Source of the DNA: Eukaryota sp. TZLM1-RC
Lineage: Eukaryota > Metamonada: BaSk clade
Direction: 5' to 3'
DNA length: 64,000 bases
Assembly: GCA_040285825.1 (NCBI GenBank)
Contig: JAUPSS010000007.1
Span: 124,001-188,000, forward strand
Part shown: one piece after another, positions 11,192 to 21,555 of the stretch
Layout of the letters: every line of letters starts with the position of its first letter
Numbering within the stretch: the first letter of the stretch is position 1
Program-made: the position numbers and the translations under genes
Notes under the pieces: model-generated
Seen by the model: only the letters and a program-made list of their open reading frames with translations
What the model was told of the DNA's origin: nothing
The model's database searches: none

Positions 11192-12862
11192 CTAAGAACT
11201 TAACAATGCTTCAACAACAGCCTCAGCATTAATAACAACCAAATCTGTGTAATTTTGTCCAGTGCCTATGTAAACTATTGGTTTACCACTAATAAAACAC
11301 AAAGACAATGCACTTCCTACTTTAGTATCAACCGTGTCAAACTTTGTTAGGAAAATTCCATCTATTCCGACTCCATTCCTTGGACCAGTCACTTTCTTCA
11401 ACAAGGCAGCCTCGAAACGCTCAATCTGGTCAACAGAAGAATGTCCTACCAAAGCTTCCCCAACAAATAATACTAAATTAGGCACGGCACGCGAAACAAG
11501 TTCAGCTAGTGCGGCCATTAAGGGTTCATTATCTTGCATTCTACCGGCAGTATCAATCAACACGCAATCAAACCCTTTCCGATTAGCATAATTTAGAGCT
11601 GATGACGCGACAGATGCTGGCGAAGTTCCATAATCCTTTGCGAACAGTTCTATATCCAATCTCTTAGCATGAACCTCCAATTGTTGGACAGCACCTGACC
11701 TAAAAGTATCACAGCCAGCAATTAGTATTTTAATTCCATGTTGTTTCAGGTAAAATGCAATTTTGGCAAGATTAGTGGATTTTCCAACACCATTAACTCC
11801 ACAAAAAACAATCGAGTAGGGAGTTGAATTTTTTGCCTTGTGATCTTTGACCTCTTGCAAAATGTCGATATGACGTGTAGGTGTCAAAATTTGAGAAATT
11901 GATTGACTCAGCGAAGACTTTACAAGACTTTGAATACCACCTAATTTAGGTGCACTTTTTCCAATCAAATCTGATTCAACTGATTCAATGACACGTGTTG
12001 CCACGTCAGCAGCCACATTTTTGTCAATCAATTGTTCCTTAAATTTTGGAAGTACTTTATCTAATGATTGTTGAGTTATAGTCCCTCCAATTAAGGATGA
12101 AAAGATTCCCAAATTACTTTTCTTTTTTTCAACCTTCAATTGACCCAATTGCATAGGTCGTGATGAGCTGGCATTTGCTGTCATGGAAGGTGATGACGTG
12201 TCGATTGGTTTATCAGCAGAAAAGTCAAGCACATTCTCATCAAATTCAATCGCCCCTTTCTTAGAACGAAGCTTCTTTCCTCCTTTTTTCTTGCTCTTGT
12301 CTGCCTTTAGATCAGCCGACATAGTCTTTGCTTCCTTACTCTTCTTCTCTTCACTCTTTTTTTCCAATACCTCCATTGGCGAGGATGGAGCAGAAATGGG
12401 GGAAGCTGGGGGAAGGGAAGTAGTGAGATGGATGGGAGTTGGAGTAGGCTTGGTTTTGACTCGGAAAAGGTCATACACCGTCTCAAAAGTATGAGAGAAG
12501 TCCAAAGGAGACGTGAGAAGAGCCGACATATCGGAGAGGATGGCATTGGCGTAGCGGGAGAGGAATTCTTTGGAGAGAACGGAGAGCATGTCTTCAGCGT
12601 AGAGAATGGTGGCACGGCGTTCACAGATGAGAATAAATACGAGGTCAGGGTTATAAGTACGTTGATAATAGAGCGCATTGTCATTGGTGTAGTAAGGGTT
12701 GTCGTCCTTCTTTTCAAGTAGAACCTTCTGGATTAGGGAATTGACGGCGGCTTTCTTGTAAGATATTGACTGGATTTGGTTCCAGCAGAAGAGGAGAGCA
12801 CCACCAATGTGGAGGACGACGAAGGAGTCTATCATGAGAGGAAGAATATAATTAAGATCCAT
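11192..12862 (-). CDS. SRPRA: Signal recognition particle receptor subunit alpha
   Basis: GTPase that docks ribosome-SRP complexes at the ER membrane through its partner SRP54 and the membrane-anchored beta subunit. The N-terminus (MDLNYILPLMIDSFVVLHIGG) begins a longin-like SRX domain of about 130 residues. A Pro/Ser and Lys-rich linker follows (about 145-245). The NG domain fills the C-terminal half: helical N region, P-loop GVNGVGKST, DTFRSGAVQQL, G3 DTAGRMQDNEPLM, G4 TKFD and the closing GTGQNYTDL. The open frame extends five codons upstream to a TTG, but the ATG at 12862 fits the family N-terminus. At 556 residues it is near, slightly below, the usual size. Single frame, no intron, TAG stop. 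A housekeeping gene; not linked in function to its neighbours. Confidence 0.95.
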   Translation of the reverse strand: MDLNYILPLMIDSFVVLHIGGALLFCWNQIQSISYKKAAVNSLIQKVLLEKKDDNPYYTNDNALYYQRTYNPDLVFILICERRATILYAEDMLSVLSKEFLSRYANAILSDMSALLTSPLDFSHTFETVYDLFRVKTKPTPTPIHLTTSLPPASPISAPSSPMEVLEKKSEEKKSKEAKTMSADLKADKSKKKGGKKLRSKKGAIEFDENVLDFSADKPIDTSSPSMTANASSSRPMQLGQLKVEKKKSNLGIFSSLIGGTITQQSLDKVLPKFKEQLIDKNVAADVATRVIESVESDLIGKSAPKLGGIQSLVKSSLSQSISQILTPTRHIDILQEVKDHKAKNSTPYSIVFCGVNGVGKSTNLAKIAFYLKQHGIKILIAGCDTFRSGAVQQLEVHAKRLDIELFAKDYGTSPASVASSALNYANRKGFDCVLIDTAGRMQDNEPLMAALAELVSRAVPNLVLFVGEALVGHSSVDQIERFEAALLKKVTGPRNGVGIDGIFLTKFDTVDTKVGSALSLCFISGKPIVYIGTGQNYTDLVVINAEAVVEALLSS

Positions 12863-13965
12863 TATTTTGAAAATCAAATGACCCTCAACAATCGTTGATG
12901 ATCATTGCATTACTCAACTGATATGACCTATGGTACATGTTGTAAATTTCTAAATATTAAGTTTTTTACATTGTCTCTATCAAATAGGAAAAAAATATTT
13001 TGAATCATTGACTCAAGGTTATTGATTCTCATTGAGGCAAGAGAGCACGAGAGCACAGAATGTAGTCTCAAAAACTGATCAAATGATCAATGATTTGCAA
13101 ATAACTGCTGCGTTTCTGGTGTTTTCTGAACTTTGCTTCTCAAAAGTTATTTGGTTCTTTCTTTCCAAGATGTGCAAATTCGTTTTAATTTTAATTCTTT
13201 TCAATAAACAGAAAATTAGGTTTTGTTAACTGGGTCTATTGTTGTATTGGGACCTTCTTTAAAGGAGCCCTTCCACCTATCAACAGTCCCATCGTAATGG
13301 TGAGCTGTTTTGTAAAGGGGCTATTGCAATGCAGTTCAAGGGTTTCAATTTCCCCATTTTGCATTTGTTATCAACTTATCTTCAAATTAGTCCCATCTCT
13401 CTTGGTTTAGTCCTTGTACTCTAACCCCTTTCCTTGCAAAGCTTTCTTGCCAATTGTCCTAGTGGACTTATCGTTGAGAATAACTTGAATTAGACAGCAC
13501 CTTTTCCTCGTCTATCCTGATGTCTTCCTCGTTGGTTTCTCGTTCATTCACTCATGTCTTTGGAACGGTTGATTCTTCTTCAAAATCACTGTGACCTCCC
13601 TTGATCTTCGCGACATTCTCTTCTCTTTCAGCTAATGGTCAGGATTTGTTATCCTTTGCACTCCACTCCTCTTTTTCCCATACTAGTTGTTATTGAATTT
13701 TTCTTGCTTTATTTTATAATATATTTTTTCATTTGTGAACTCTTTGGAGTACTTGCTCTTATTACCGGCATTTAAACCATTGAAGCTTGAATTGATCAAT
13801 TTTGTTGGGATACGGTGGGAATTGAACCCGTGAGCTTTGCTTTGGAAAGAATTTTATAACTTTTGAAAATATTTAACTACTTTAGTCATCCTTTTTTTCA
13901 CATTTCTAGATAACTGTTTTTCTTTTCTTTTTATGTTTTTTCTTATTTCCTGGAATGATTTATTT
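12863..13965. other. Intergenic stretch with a tRNA-like 3' half
   Basis: No supported gene; the open frame 13032-13229 starts without ATG and is featureless. From 13240 to 13640 base composition turns more GC/CT-rich than nearby DNA and may be an old mobile element, but no frame is readable. At about 13806-13831 the minus strand reads like the T-arm and 3' end of a tRNA (gggttcaattccc, then ccgtatccca). The matching 5' acceptor strand is absent and two T-stem pairs fail, so this is not a functional tRNA gene. Confidence 0.35.
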
Positions 13966-14175
13966 TGACCCGATCGATTAGGTCCTAAATTTGAGAGTCT
14001 CCACCAAATATTGAGAGTAATTCTCTTTATTTAGAGTCTCTAATCATAAATACATAAACGACTGAGTTATCATCAATCATTTAGTTTTTAACTGTTTGAG
14101 GTTGATTACGGTCAAGAAAGATCTGATTACGTGTGTCTGTATAGTCTACATGCTTTTGGATCTTTGTAGGTTTAA
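13966..14175 (+). repeat. Dispersed ~200-bp repeat, copy R1
   Basis: This segment recurs in reverse orientation at about 31050-31235 and 43000-43205. Shared landmarks in order are ccgatcgat, tattgagag, ctctttatttagag, tgaggttgattacggtcaag and gtctgtatagtctacatg. Identity looks about 85-90 percent by eye. It holds no reading frame and could be a solo LTR, a MITE or another noncoding element. Clear terminal repeats or target duplications were not found. Confidence 0.75.
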
Positions 14176-15482
14176 TACTTGCATTAATTCTTTTGGAGAA
14201 ATTGTTGGGTCAATATGGGGATGCATCAGGTAATAAACTACGGATAAAGGAAACAGGTTGTTTATTACAGCGGGTGTGAATAATCAAGAGAAATTATACG
14301 AGAGTCTAGATAAATAAGTGATGATGTGGCATCACGTGATAACTGTAAAATACAAATAACTATCTAACTATGGCGAGGATCCGACAAAATGGTAAATTGA
14401 CAATACTTTGTTAGAAAATTGGGATATGCAAAGCTCTCTCCAAAGACCCAACGTCGTAAAGCTTGTTCAAGGTCTCTTCTTGTTTCAAAGGAATATAAAG
14501 GCGGTTTAGTAACGAAGTTTTGATCGGACATTATGAGAAACAAGTCCTAAGTAGAGGATCTAGTGAATACAAAGACACGGAAAAAATGGTCGTGTGAAAG
14601 TGTTGTCAATTTATTGAAAGTTGTCAGGTGACTTGTCTATTTACCATTTCTTTTTTTATGATTTAGTTTGAGGGTTTGTATTTTCCTGTTTGTCTTGTAT
14701 GAATCAATTCTTGTGCTCCTTTGAGCCATTGTTGTTGGAACATTTTTTTGTTATTCATATTATCTTTCTCCACTTTAATTAGTCCTCACTTTCGATGCTG
14801 ACTGTGTAATACAAAATCATTACCAGAATTAAATGAGATTCTAATCATTCACGGGACGTAGTTGTTTTAATGACAGTTAAAAAGAATTGAAGAGCTTTCT
14901 CTGGAGTTGGATGATACTAGCTATTATATCATTTGGTGTTTTATCGCCTTGGTGTCATTGTTTATAAAAGGACCCAGACTCATGGATAACTATTGGTCAG
15001 TCAAGTCCATGGGAGAAACTGAAAAATGTACCACAGTTTATGAGAAGGGAAGAGACACCATAACATATATCAAGACCAACAAACAACCAATCACTATTAT
15101 TTATTTGATGTACATACGGCATGGTACTGTCTTCACAAGGGCTTGCATTTCTACTAGTTCAACCATCTGAGGACACAAAAGTTTGGACCATTTGAACATC
15201 ATTTCAAGGAGCAACTGCTTCCTCTAGTGATGTTCCCCTTATCCTCGTTGATAATATTCAACCTTGTGTTCCATAAGTTCTATAAGGTCTTCAGTTGATT
15301 TATACTGTTGATTATTGTTCTATCGAAATTGACCGGGACAAAAACGATGGGAAACTGCTCCCTATGCGAAACTGCTCGCAAAATTCAAATCAAACTTGTC
15401 AGAGCACTGACAGTACTGAAAATATTGTGAACTCTAGTAGTTATAATATGTGTTGTAATGTTGTGTAAAGAAGTAAAAGAAT
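14176..15482. other. No gene recognised
   Basis: The longest frame (14907-15170) lacks an ATG start of its own and any recognisable motif. The sequence is moderately AT-rich with no tandem repeat. It may be decayed mobile DNA, but I cannot name a family. Confidence 0.4.
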
Positions 15483-15929
15483 TTATTGATCAAAATAAGA
15501 TTTCTCTGAATTGTACTGGCACCAAATACAGTAAGGATCCTCTTCAGTTGGAGGGTCCGGATCATTAAGATCTAAATATTCATCATCCTTATTGCTTATG
15601 TTGAGGAGATGATGAGCACGAGAGCGATTATTTCTGCAAGTATCACAGCGATGACGATTGTGGGCTGCACAGACAGTGGCTCCACCATAAGTCTCACCTA
15701 CTGATTGTGAGGATGAGAGTTCTGAACATATACGTTCAGCATCAGACCAGTCTTGAACTGGTGAGAGACCTGGTCGAGAAGGTGAGGGAGGGCAAATGGG
15801 TTGCTGTGATAAGTAGAATAAGGACATACAGTTGCCATATTTGCTCAATTTGGAGTGTGTACGTGCCAGTTGGAAAGACTTCACGGGAGAGATACTGAAG
15901 TTAGTGAATGTGTCGGGTCCGACATACAT
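15483..15929 (-). CDS. ORF matching the C-terminal tail of a CRESS-virus-like Rep
   Basis: A 148-codon frame, ATG to TAA. Its second half (PSPSRPGLSPV, DWSDAE, SSQSVGE, then DDEYLDLNDP and PTEEDP) matches, at the DNA and protein level, the sequence directly downstream of the Rep helicase domain at 42.1-42.35 kb. A cysteine/histidine cluster (CAAHNRHRCDTCRNNR) suggests a small metal-binding tail. No helicase or HUH nuclease motif lies in this frame or clearly next to it. It is best read as an endogenous viral fragment that kept an open frame; whether it is expressed cannot be seen. Confidence 0.5.
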   Translation of the reverse strand: MYVGPDTFTNFSISPVKSFQLARTHSKLSKYGNCMSLFYLSQQPICPPSPSRPGLSPVQDWSDAERICSELSSSQSVGETYGGATVCAAHNRHRCDTCRNNRSRAHHLLNISNKDDEYLDLNDPDPPTEEDPYCIWCQYNSEKSYFDQ

Positions 15930-16208
15930 TGTTAATCATGATGAAAATAATAAGATATGAAAATTGGAAATTTCATTTATGTTATTTCAAAATTTGAACA
16001 TTATGATAGTGTGAACGTTAGTTTTGGATATTTCAGCAATAATTTGGAATTGGAAGCAATAGTCTCTATTTGTCTTTAAACAAAGCATTGTAAAACTTGA
16101 CATTTGTCTTTTGATGGGGACGGACCTGAACAGAAAAGTTAGGAAAATTTTGATCAAAATTTGAAGAAGGACAATTTTGTGAAGACAAGCAGTTGTTCTA
16201 GATTTTAT

Positions 16209-16421
16209 TTAAGCCAAAGTAGCTTCAGGGTGTATTACTTTGTTCTTCTTCTTAGCTTTCTCAGTGAAATGGGAAGAGAGTAATTCAGGAGTAACTTTTC
16301 CAACGTCTTGGTATAAGAAAAATTGGCGTAGGTGGTTGTTGGTAGTTGTTCCAAAACGTCGAGCTCCAACTACAAGATAGTAGTATACTTGGATTTGTAC
16401 GGAATTTGGTGTACCAAACAC
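16209..16421 (-). CDS. Small ORF of unknown nature, possibly a Rep N-terminal relic
   Basis: A 70-codon frame that starts with GTG. Part of it (YYYLVVGARRFGTTTNNHL) resembles the stretch around motif II (HLQ-type) of rolling-circle Rep nucleases. It lies on the same strand as, and upstream of, the Rep-tail ORF at 15.5-15.9 kb. The similarity is short and motif I was not found, so this could be chance. It is listed because of its position. Confidence 0.25.
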   Translation of the reverse strand: MFGTPNSVQIQVYYYLVVGARRFGTTTNNHLRQFFLYQDVGKVTPELLSSHFTEKAKKKNKVIHPEATLA

Positions 16422-16789
16422 AACTAAATGATATTTTATTTATGGAAGTGAATGAAATGTGAAAGAGGGCGTGGTCTTTTCTTGAGATGAAATCTTCAGG
16501 TGTTTTGGGCAGAATTTATTATATAATGAATTTAATGTAAGGTTCGCCAGCATCAGTGATCTTGATCAATCATTAAACGTAAAAGCACAGATGTTTATAA
16601 CTATAAAGACAATAATCAAAGAAAACTGATTTGCATTTTCCTTTACTCATTGATGACATACTGGTAACACATCATCCTTTTAATGTGGAAATTTATTGGC
16701 CTTAAGCCTACATTCCTGCATTTCCATTTTGGGCTACACATTTTTTGTGGTATGCCCTTTTCATGTCTGCTGCAAAAATCATTACTGCC

Positions 16790-17350
16790 CTTTTTTCCAC
16801 CTCTGACGTAATACTAAACAATGAAACTGTCTAAGGTCTTTTCACCTCCCATTCTGTTACGTTATCCGGTGCAAACAATGCGAAAGTCAAACCAGTTCCT
16901 TTCTGCTTTCGAGTTAGAAGTCACCATACTCAGCAATCTTCTTGCCAATAGAGATCAGTATTGCCACCATTGCAACATACTCAGATCATTGGTGAATTAT
17001 GACGCTTTTTTTGTTGGACCCAATTTCTCTTCAGTGACTCTACACAAGGTATTTTGGTATTTTTGCTGTGGAATCATGTATCAAAATTCCGGTGAGTAGA
17101 CAGATATACATGCAGTTCAGCAACCATTCTTCCGTTTCGGTTGTCAGCTGACCTATTCTGTGATAATGAAGTAGTTCTTCTTTTTGGAAATCAATCAGGG
17201 AGATAACGGCCTTCCATAATCCAATAATTCTCAGTGTATGTTTCGTTACATAGTTTGCAGCGAAACCGGGCGCTAGATTTCGCGACGACTTCAGTAATCT
17301 CAGACAGATTCATGCACATTTCACAGAGAAGTGATGTCATGGAGGCCAGA
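16790..17350 (-). pseudogene. Decayed hAT transposase with BED-like finger and C-terminal dimerisation block
   Basis: On the minus strand a Cys-rich stretch (CEMCMNL...FRCKLCNETYTENYW) around 17230-17340 resembles a BED zinc finger. About 250 bp further on, around 16830-17000, another frame reads ARRLLSMVTSNSKAERNW followed by RNRMGGEK. This is the hAT C-terminal dimerisation signature (SERNWS...RNRL). The catalytic middle is missing and several stops interrupt the frame. The hAT call rests mainly on the C-terminal block. Confidence 0.5.
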
Positions 17351-17490
17351 TGTTTGATACAATGCTATTATTTTACCTTGTGTAGCACCATAGATCATGG
17401 TTCCATGGATACGTTCCATGTTTCCATTGTGCGATTTTCATATGTGGTCTTTGCTGTGGAGTAGCTTTTCTATGGTCATTATATTTTCCT

Positions 17491-17727
17491 TTAAGTTAGA
17501 GTTATGAAAATCATAAATTCCAGAGAGACGTCTCGACTCAAATTCCGCTTCAGTCGGGTGACTATATGTTTTTTTGACTTTTCGGTGAACATACACTGCA
17601 AAGAATCATCATTTGAAAAATTGGTATAGTTGATAAATTTAGATTTATTAAAAATCCGATAAGGGTTGTCCAGTAGCTCTTTGGTTTCATTTAGCTTTGT
17701 GAAATAAGATTTGACTTCTTCATCCAA
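17491..17727 (-). other. Unassigned open frame upstream of the hAT relic
   Basis: A 78-codon frame beginning MDEEVKSYFTKLNE. It contains NPYRIFNKSKF, which faintly recalls the PxRIFNxDETGF segment of pogo/DDE_1 transposases, but the catalytic Asp-Glu-Thr is not there. It may be part of the neighbouring transposon debris. Confidence 0.2.
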
Positions 17728-18509
17728 ACTGCAGATGCATGGAGACCAACTGGATATAGGCGAAAAAGTGCCTTCTCATAACCTCAGGGCAGTTATCTTC
17801 TAGAAAAGTTAAATTATTCTCTTAGAAGATGTTTGTAGAGCTATTCAGTCCAAGCAGCTGTCACCACAGTGACAGTGATAGAGACTGGTGGTTTCGGCAA
17901 CGTTTTTGGTGAGGTATAGCGAATTGGACCTGGGTCATTGTGTAAAATAGGCAGAGCAAACACTACAATACCGATATGTACCTTTTTTTCGGTAATCTAC
18001 CCTGGGCGAGATTCGGCTCATGTTCGTCTTTTGTGATATCTGGTTTGAGGCGAATTAAACATCTGGCGTTTCCTAAGAACTTCAACACGCTGTGGTCAGG
18101 TTTTGCAGAAAGAAGTAAGCTTTCCGTATTGTATGCCTTCCTATTCTCTGATGTGACTCTAGAGAGGAAATGAGGTGAAATGAGTAAGAGAAAGTCTTTT
18201 ATTTTTATATATTGGCTGCAGAAGGTGAAAGATTGTCTTCAAGCATCCGTCATACTACAATTAATCACCTATTCATTGTAAACGTAACAATGAGATGTGA
18301 GAGTTGTTCTGTAGAGACCTCGTAGACACTGGTTTTTATTTTATTGCGAAGCTCAATTTCACGAAAATAAATTAATGTTATTGCAGATTATTTTAGACTC
18401 TACATTAATGTACCACTGAACGTTCCATAAATTCATTTATTTTGCTTGAATGTACCACCTTCCTTTTCAAAACTTTCTTCTCACTTGATTTTGATACTAC
18501 ATTTATCTT

Positions 18510-19288
18510 GATGGAGTTCACAGACTTGAAGGCAGATAATCTTAAAGATCTTACAACTTCACTTTATGAAAGATGCTTCGCAGCAGGTTATGCCCTTATC
18601 ATCGGTCATTCTTCAGAATACACCGTCAATTTATATGTGAGAAGGGAGGCAGTCCAAGATGTAAAAAGTTCGGAGGTAAAACGAGGGAAACGGGTTGCAA
18701 CTTTAGTGTTCGAGTTACGCACACTGAATCTGGATGGCAGGTTGTCAGTCAAAGTACGTCCCACAATCATCAGTCCTATACTTGTTTGTCCGCCAGTAGA
18801 AGTTTTCGGCAATACTACAAAGATCTTTTTAACGACACAATTGAGACTTTACTGCTAGCTATTTGTAAACCACGTGCTATTCTTGATCGACTCATCGCCT
18901 TAGATCCAAAATGTCCCCTAAGACGTATCGATATTTCCAACGTGAAAGCTACCTTGATGAAGAATCAAAAGGTACATTTGCCTACAATAAAGGCAATGGT
19001 CGACCACCTCAAGAATGAGTCTTTGATTTCTGTGAGAACTCTGATTCATACTGACGACGAAGGAAGCTTACGTAACTGCATGATGTCCTTTAAACCATTG
19101 GTAGACATTGTCAATTCGAATCCTTACGTGCTGATGATGAATTGCACCTATAAAACGAACCAATATGGTTTGTCTTTATTGGTTGTAATGACCTTTCAAC
19201 TTGTATGACTTCAATTCCCATTGCGTTTATTTTTCTTTCGTGGGAATCAGAAGAGGACTACATTTGGGCACTAGCTGCTTTAAAATAT
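18510..19288 (+). mobile_element. FAR1/MULE-type transposase, 5' part (element 1, interrupted)
   Basis: Plus-strand coding remnant. The N-terminal FAR1/WRKY-GCM1-like finger is readable across one frameshift near 18637 (CEKGG, TRETGCNFSVRV, then W...STSHNH). A transposase region follows (MMNCTYKTNQYGLSLL), then after a second shift near 19200 IAFIFLSWESEEDYIWALAAL, which is the MULE segment before the second catalytic Asp. The frame stops being homologous exactly where element 2 begins and resumes at 21399. It is an inactive relic older than its insertion. Confidence 0.8.
19280..19288. repeat. 9-bp target-site duplication, left
   Basis: TTAAAATAT here matches TGAAAATAT at 21390-21398 in 8 of 9 positions. 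Nine bp is the usual duplication length for Mutator-like elements. Removing one copy plus element 2 rejoins the reading frame of element 1. Confidence 0.75.
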
Positions 19289-21389
19289 GGGTCAGGGACA
19301 CACCTACCCACTTTTTTGAAAAGTGAAACACACCTACCCACTGCTGAATTTTTTGGTACTTCTGTACTCAATTGTTTTAAGGAAACTTATCCATCCCGAT
19401 TTGTTTGATGATGTAATCATGTTTGTGTTTCTTAATTACTTGGTACGTTCACCAAACTCATCTCAAACATCAAATAAACCGTTTATGGACATGTTAAGCA
19501 TACGATAAACCTCCCTAATCTCTATTGATCTTCAACTAAGTCATCCAATGCAGAAGATTCTTCCGATTCACTCCAATCTGAATCATCGCTGCTGCCTTCT
19601 ACACCAAACTGCTGGCGGACGAGTGTGAGTTCTGGAACTTCACTGTCTGGTATCTCTCCTCCATCTCTTTGTTTCTTCTTTCTCTGCCCTTCTCCAGCTC
19701 GGAACCGTCGTTGACGTGGTCTTCCTCTTTGCCTTACAACTTGTGGTGCTTGAGTTTCTGTCTCTTTTAGTTCATTACTTAGGTCTACTGGCATAATTCC
19801 CTCCTCGTAAGTTCTGGCATAATTCTCTCTCAAATAATAAAGGTTCACTGCACTCACTATGTTTTTGTCCATATATAAAAGTACTGCCACCGCATGAACA
19901 CAAGGGTATCCATATTGGTCCCAAAATCCACATGAACAACATTGTTTGCTCAAATCCACCAACCATGATTTTTCATGCTGTGTAACCTTCAGCACTGAAC
20001 CTTCCCCTCCCCTGGAAATTGTCACAACTTCTCAACTGCGAGCTTCAACAACAGTGCTCTTCAACTTTGCCCACAATGATTTGCAAACAATGGATGTTGT
20101 GTTCATCGCTTCAGTTCTTCTTTCCTCAAACCATTTTTTCAGTTTCAAGCAAATTTCGTTGATCATACTAACAAGAGGCATACCTCTTGCTCCAAGAAGC
20201 CAAGCATTCAAGCTTTCAACTACATTGGACGTCAAATGTCCGTAACGGAGTCCTTCGAAATAACAGGTTGCCCAATGATGTTTTCCAGCCTTTATCAGTT
20301 TCTCATACACTGGTTTTGATTGACAACGGATTTCATTCATTATGAGATCAAATTCGTCAGTTGTTGTAGCTCTAGCTGCACTCCAAATAAATCATGTGAA
20401 CCTCGCCCCCATATTTTTGGTCAAATGGCGAACACAAAAAGCGTAGCAACCGCATCGCAAAGTCCTTTTTCTCTGTCGGAAACAATGGTGTTGATATCTG
20501 AACCATATGCATCACGAAAACGTTGACAAAACCAGGTCCAGTTGTCTTTGTTTTCAGTCGACACTACTGCAAAGGCCAGTGGAAACAAATGGTCCTCTGC
20601 ATTAATGGACGTGGATGTCAACAACACTTGTTTATGTTTGGTTTTCAAGTGCGTCCCATCCAGAACAACCATTGAACGACAAAATGCAAATCCCTTGATT
20701 GTACCTTGCAGCGCTATGAAGAGTCGTCTAAAAATGTCAGTTGTATCCTTTTCAAGATCAATAACACTTCCGGGGTTTCTTTGACTTAAAAGTTCCAAGT
20801 AGTGGTCAAGTTTTTTGTAGCTTGATTCTTCAGTTCCATAAAGACTGGTTTTAATCGTGTTCCGTACCCGCTTAACAGTGTGCTTGGGAAGTATAAATCC
20901 AGCCGCTGTGTTTAAATCCACTTTCAAATGCTTGGAGCTGATGGCAGGATCTTTTTGGATTTTTGTACGAATGGATGTCAAAGAGGCAAGGTAATCTGTG
21001 GAAGGAGGAAGAATCTTGTAGGAAGAAGTTAGATTACCATCACAGGAATGAGCTTTATACCGCTTAACCTCATAAGGAGTTGTTGTAGAAGCGGATTTAG
21101 GTCGTGTAGCATAGCATTCAAACGTACATCTTTTATTTTTGCAACGAGCATAAATTCTTGTATGTTCAGACTTTTTGTAGACACAATAGGCACTGCTCTG
21201 GACACAATCTAGCCGAATCAGTTCCTTTATGATTTCCATCGAAGCCAGGGAACCGATTTTCAAGAGATAATCGGTGTTGTTATGTTTGAGAGTTATAGTT
21301 GATTCAGCAACAACGGAAGAGGTTGTTGTCATGTCCAATCTGCAAAGAAGTCCTATCAGTAAAAAAGTGGGTAGATGTGTACTTTTCCC
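19289..21389 (-). mobile_element. Complete Mutator-like element (element 2) with terminal inverted repeats
   Basis: A 2101-bp unit bounded by 29-bp imperfect inverted repeats (19289-19317 and 21361-21389, 24 of 29 matching without gaps; both contain CTACCCACTTTTTT) and flanked by a 9-bp target duplication. The left end carries a second ACACACCTACCCAC at about 19328-19341. It encodes the SWIM-finger transposase given separately. It lies inside element 1, so it is the younger insertion. Confidence 0.85.
19522..21338 (-). pseudogene. MULE transposase of element 2 with SWIM finger
   Basis: Three minus-strand frames in succession (21338-20421, 20340-20032, 20025-19522) make one transposase of roughly 600 residues. 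A Cys/His-rich N-terminal finger (CKNKRCTFECY...H) comes first. The DDE core follows, with first Asp in MVVLDGTHLKTK, second Asp in TIVSDREKGL and the Glu in GHLTSNVVESLNAW. The SWIM finger CCSCGFWDQYGYPCVHA and a basic RGRPRQRR tail close it. Breaks: a frameshift or small deletion near 20430, an in-frame TGA near 20385 and another near 20030. All three catalytic acids remain, so decay is recent. Confidence 0.88.
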
Positions 21390-21398
21390 TGAAAATAT

Positions 21399-21555
21399 TT
21401 ATTTCCATCTCTGTCTCACACAGAAACTTTTTTGACAGATCGTGAACCAGCATTGGCGACTGCAATCGGGACAATTTTTCCATCTGCCAAACATCGACTT
21501 TGTCTCTGGCATATCAACAAAAATGTTGAAACTCAATTGAGAAGGTACGTACGTG
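21399..21555 (+). mobile_element. FAR1/MULE-type transposase, 3' continuation of element 1
   Basis: In frame with the left part after removal of element 2, this reads FLTDREPALATAIGTIFP and HRLCLWHINKNV. These are the second catalytic Asp region and the following C..WH motif of FAR1-type MULE transposases. The match ends near 21550 where a Ty3/gypsy fragment in opposite orientation begins, so the third catalytic residue and the C-terminus are gone. Confidence 0.8.

Noticed and set aside
12183-12721. Open frames of 97-136 codons on both strands within the SRP receptor gene
   Set aside because: Shadows of the biased, Lys/Ser/Pro-rich linker of the real gene; no domains.
17976-18173. 65-codon plus-strand frame
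   Set aside because: Starts at ATG but has no motif, no homologous copy in the window and decayed-transposon surroundings.
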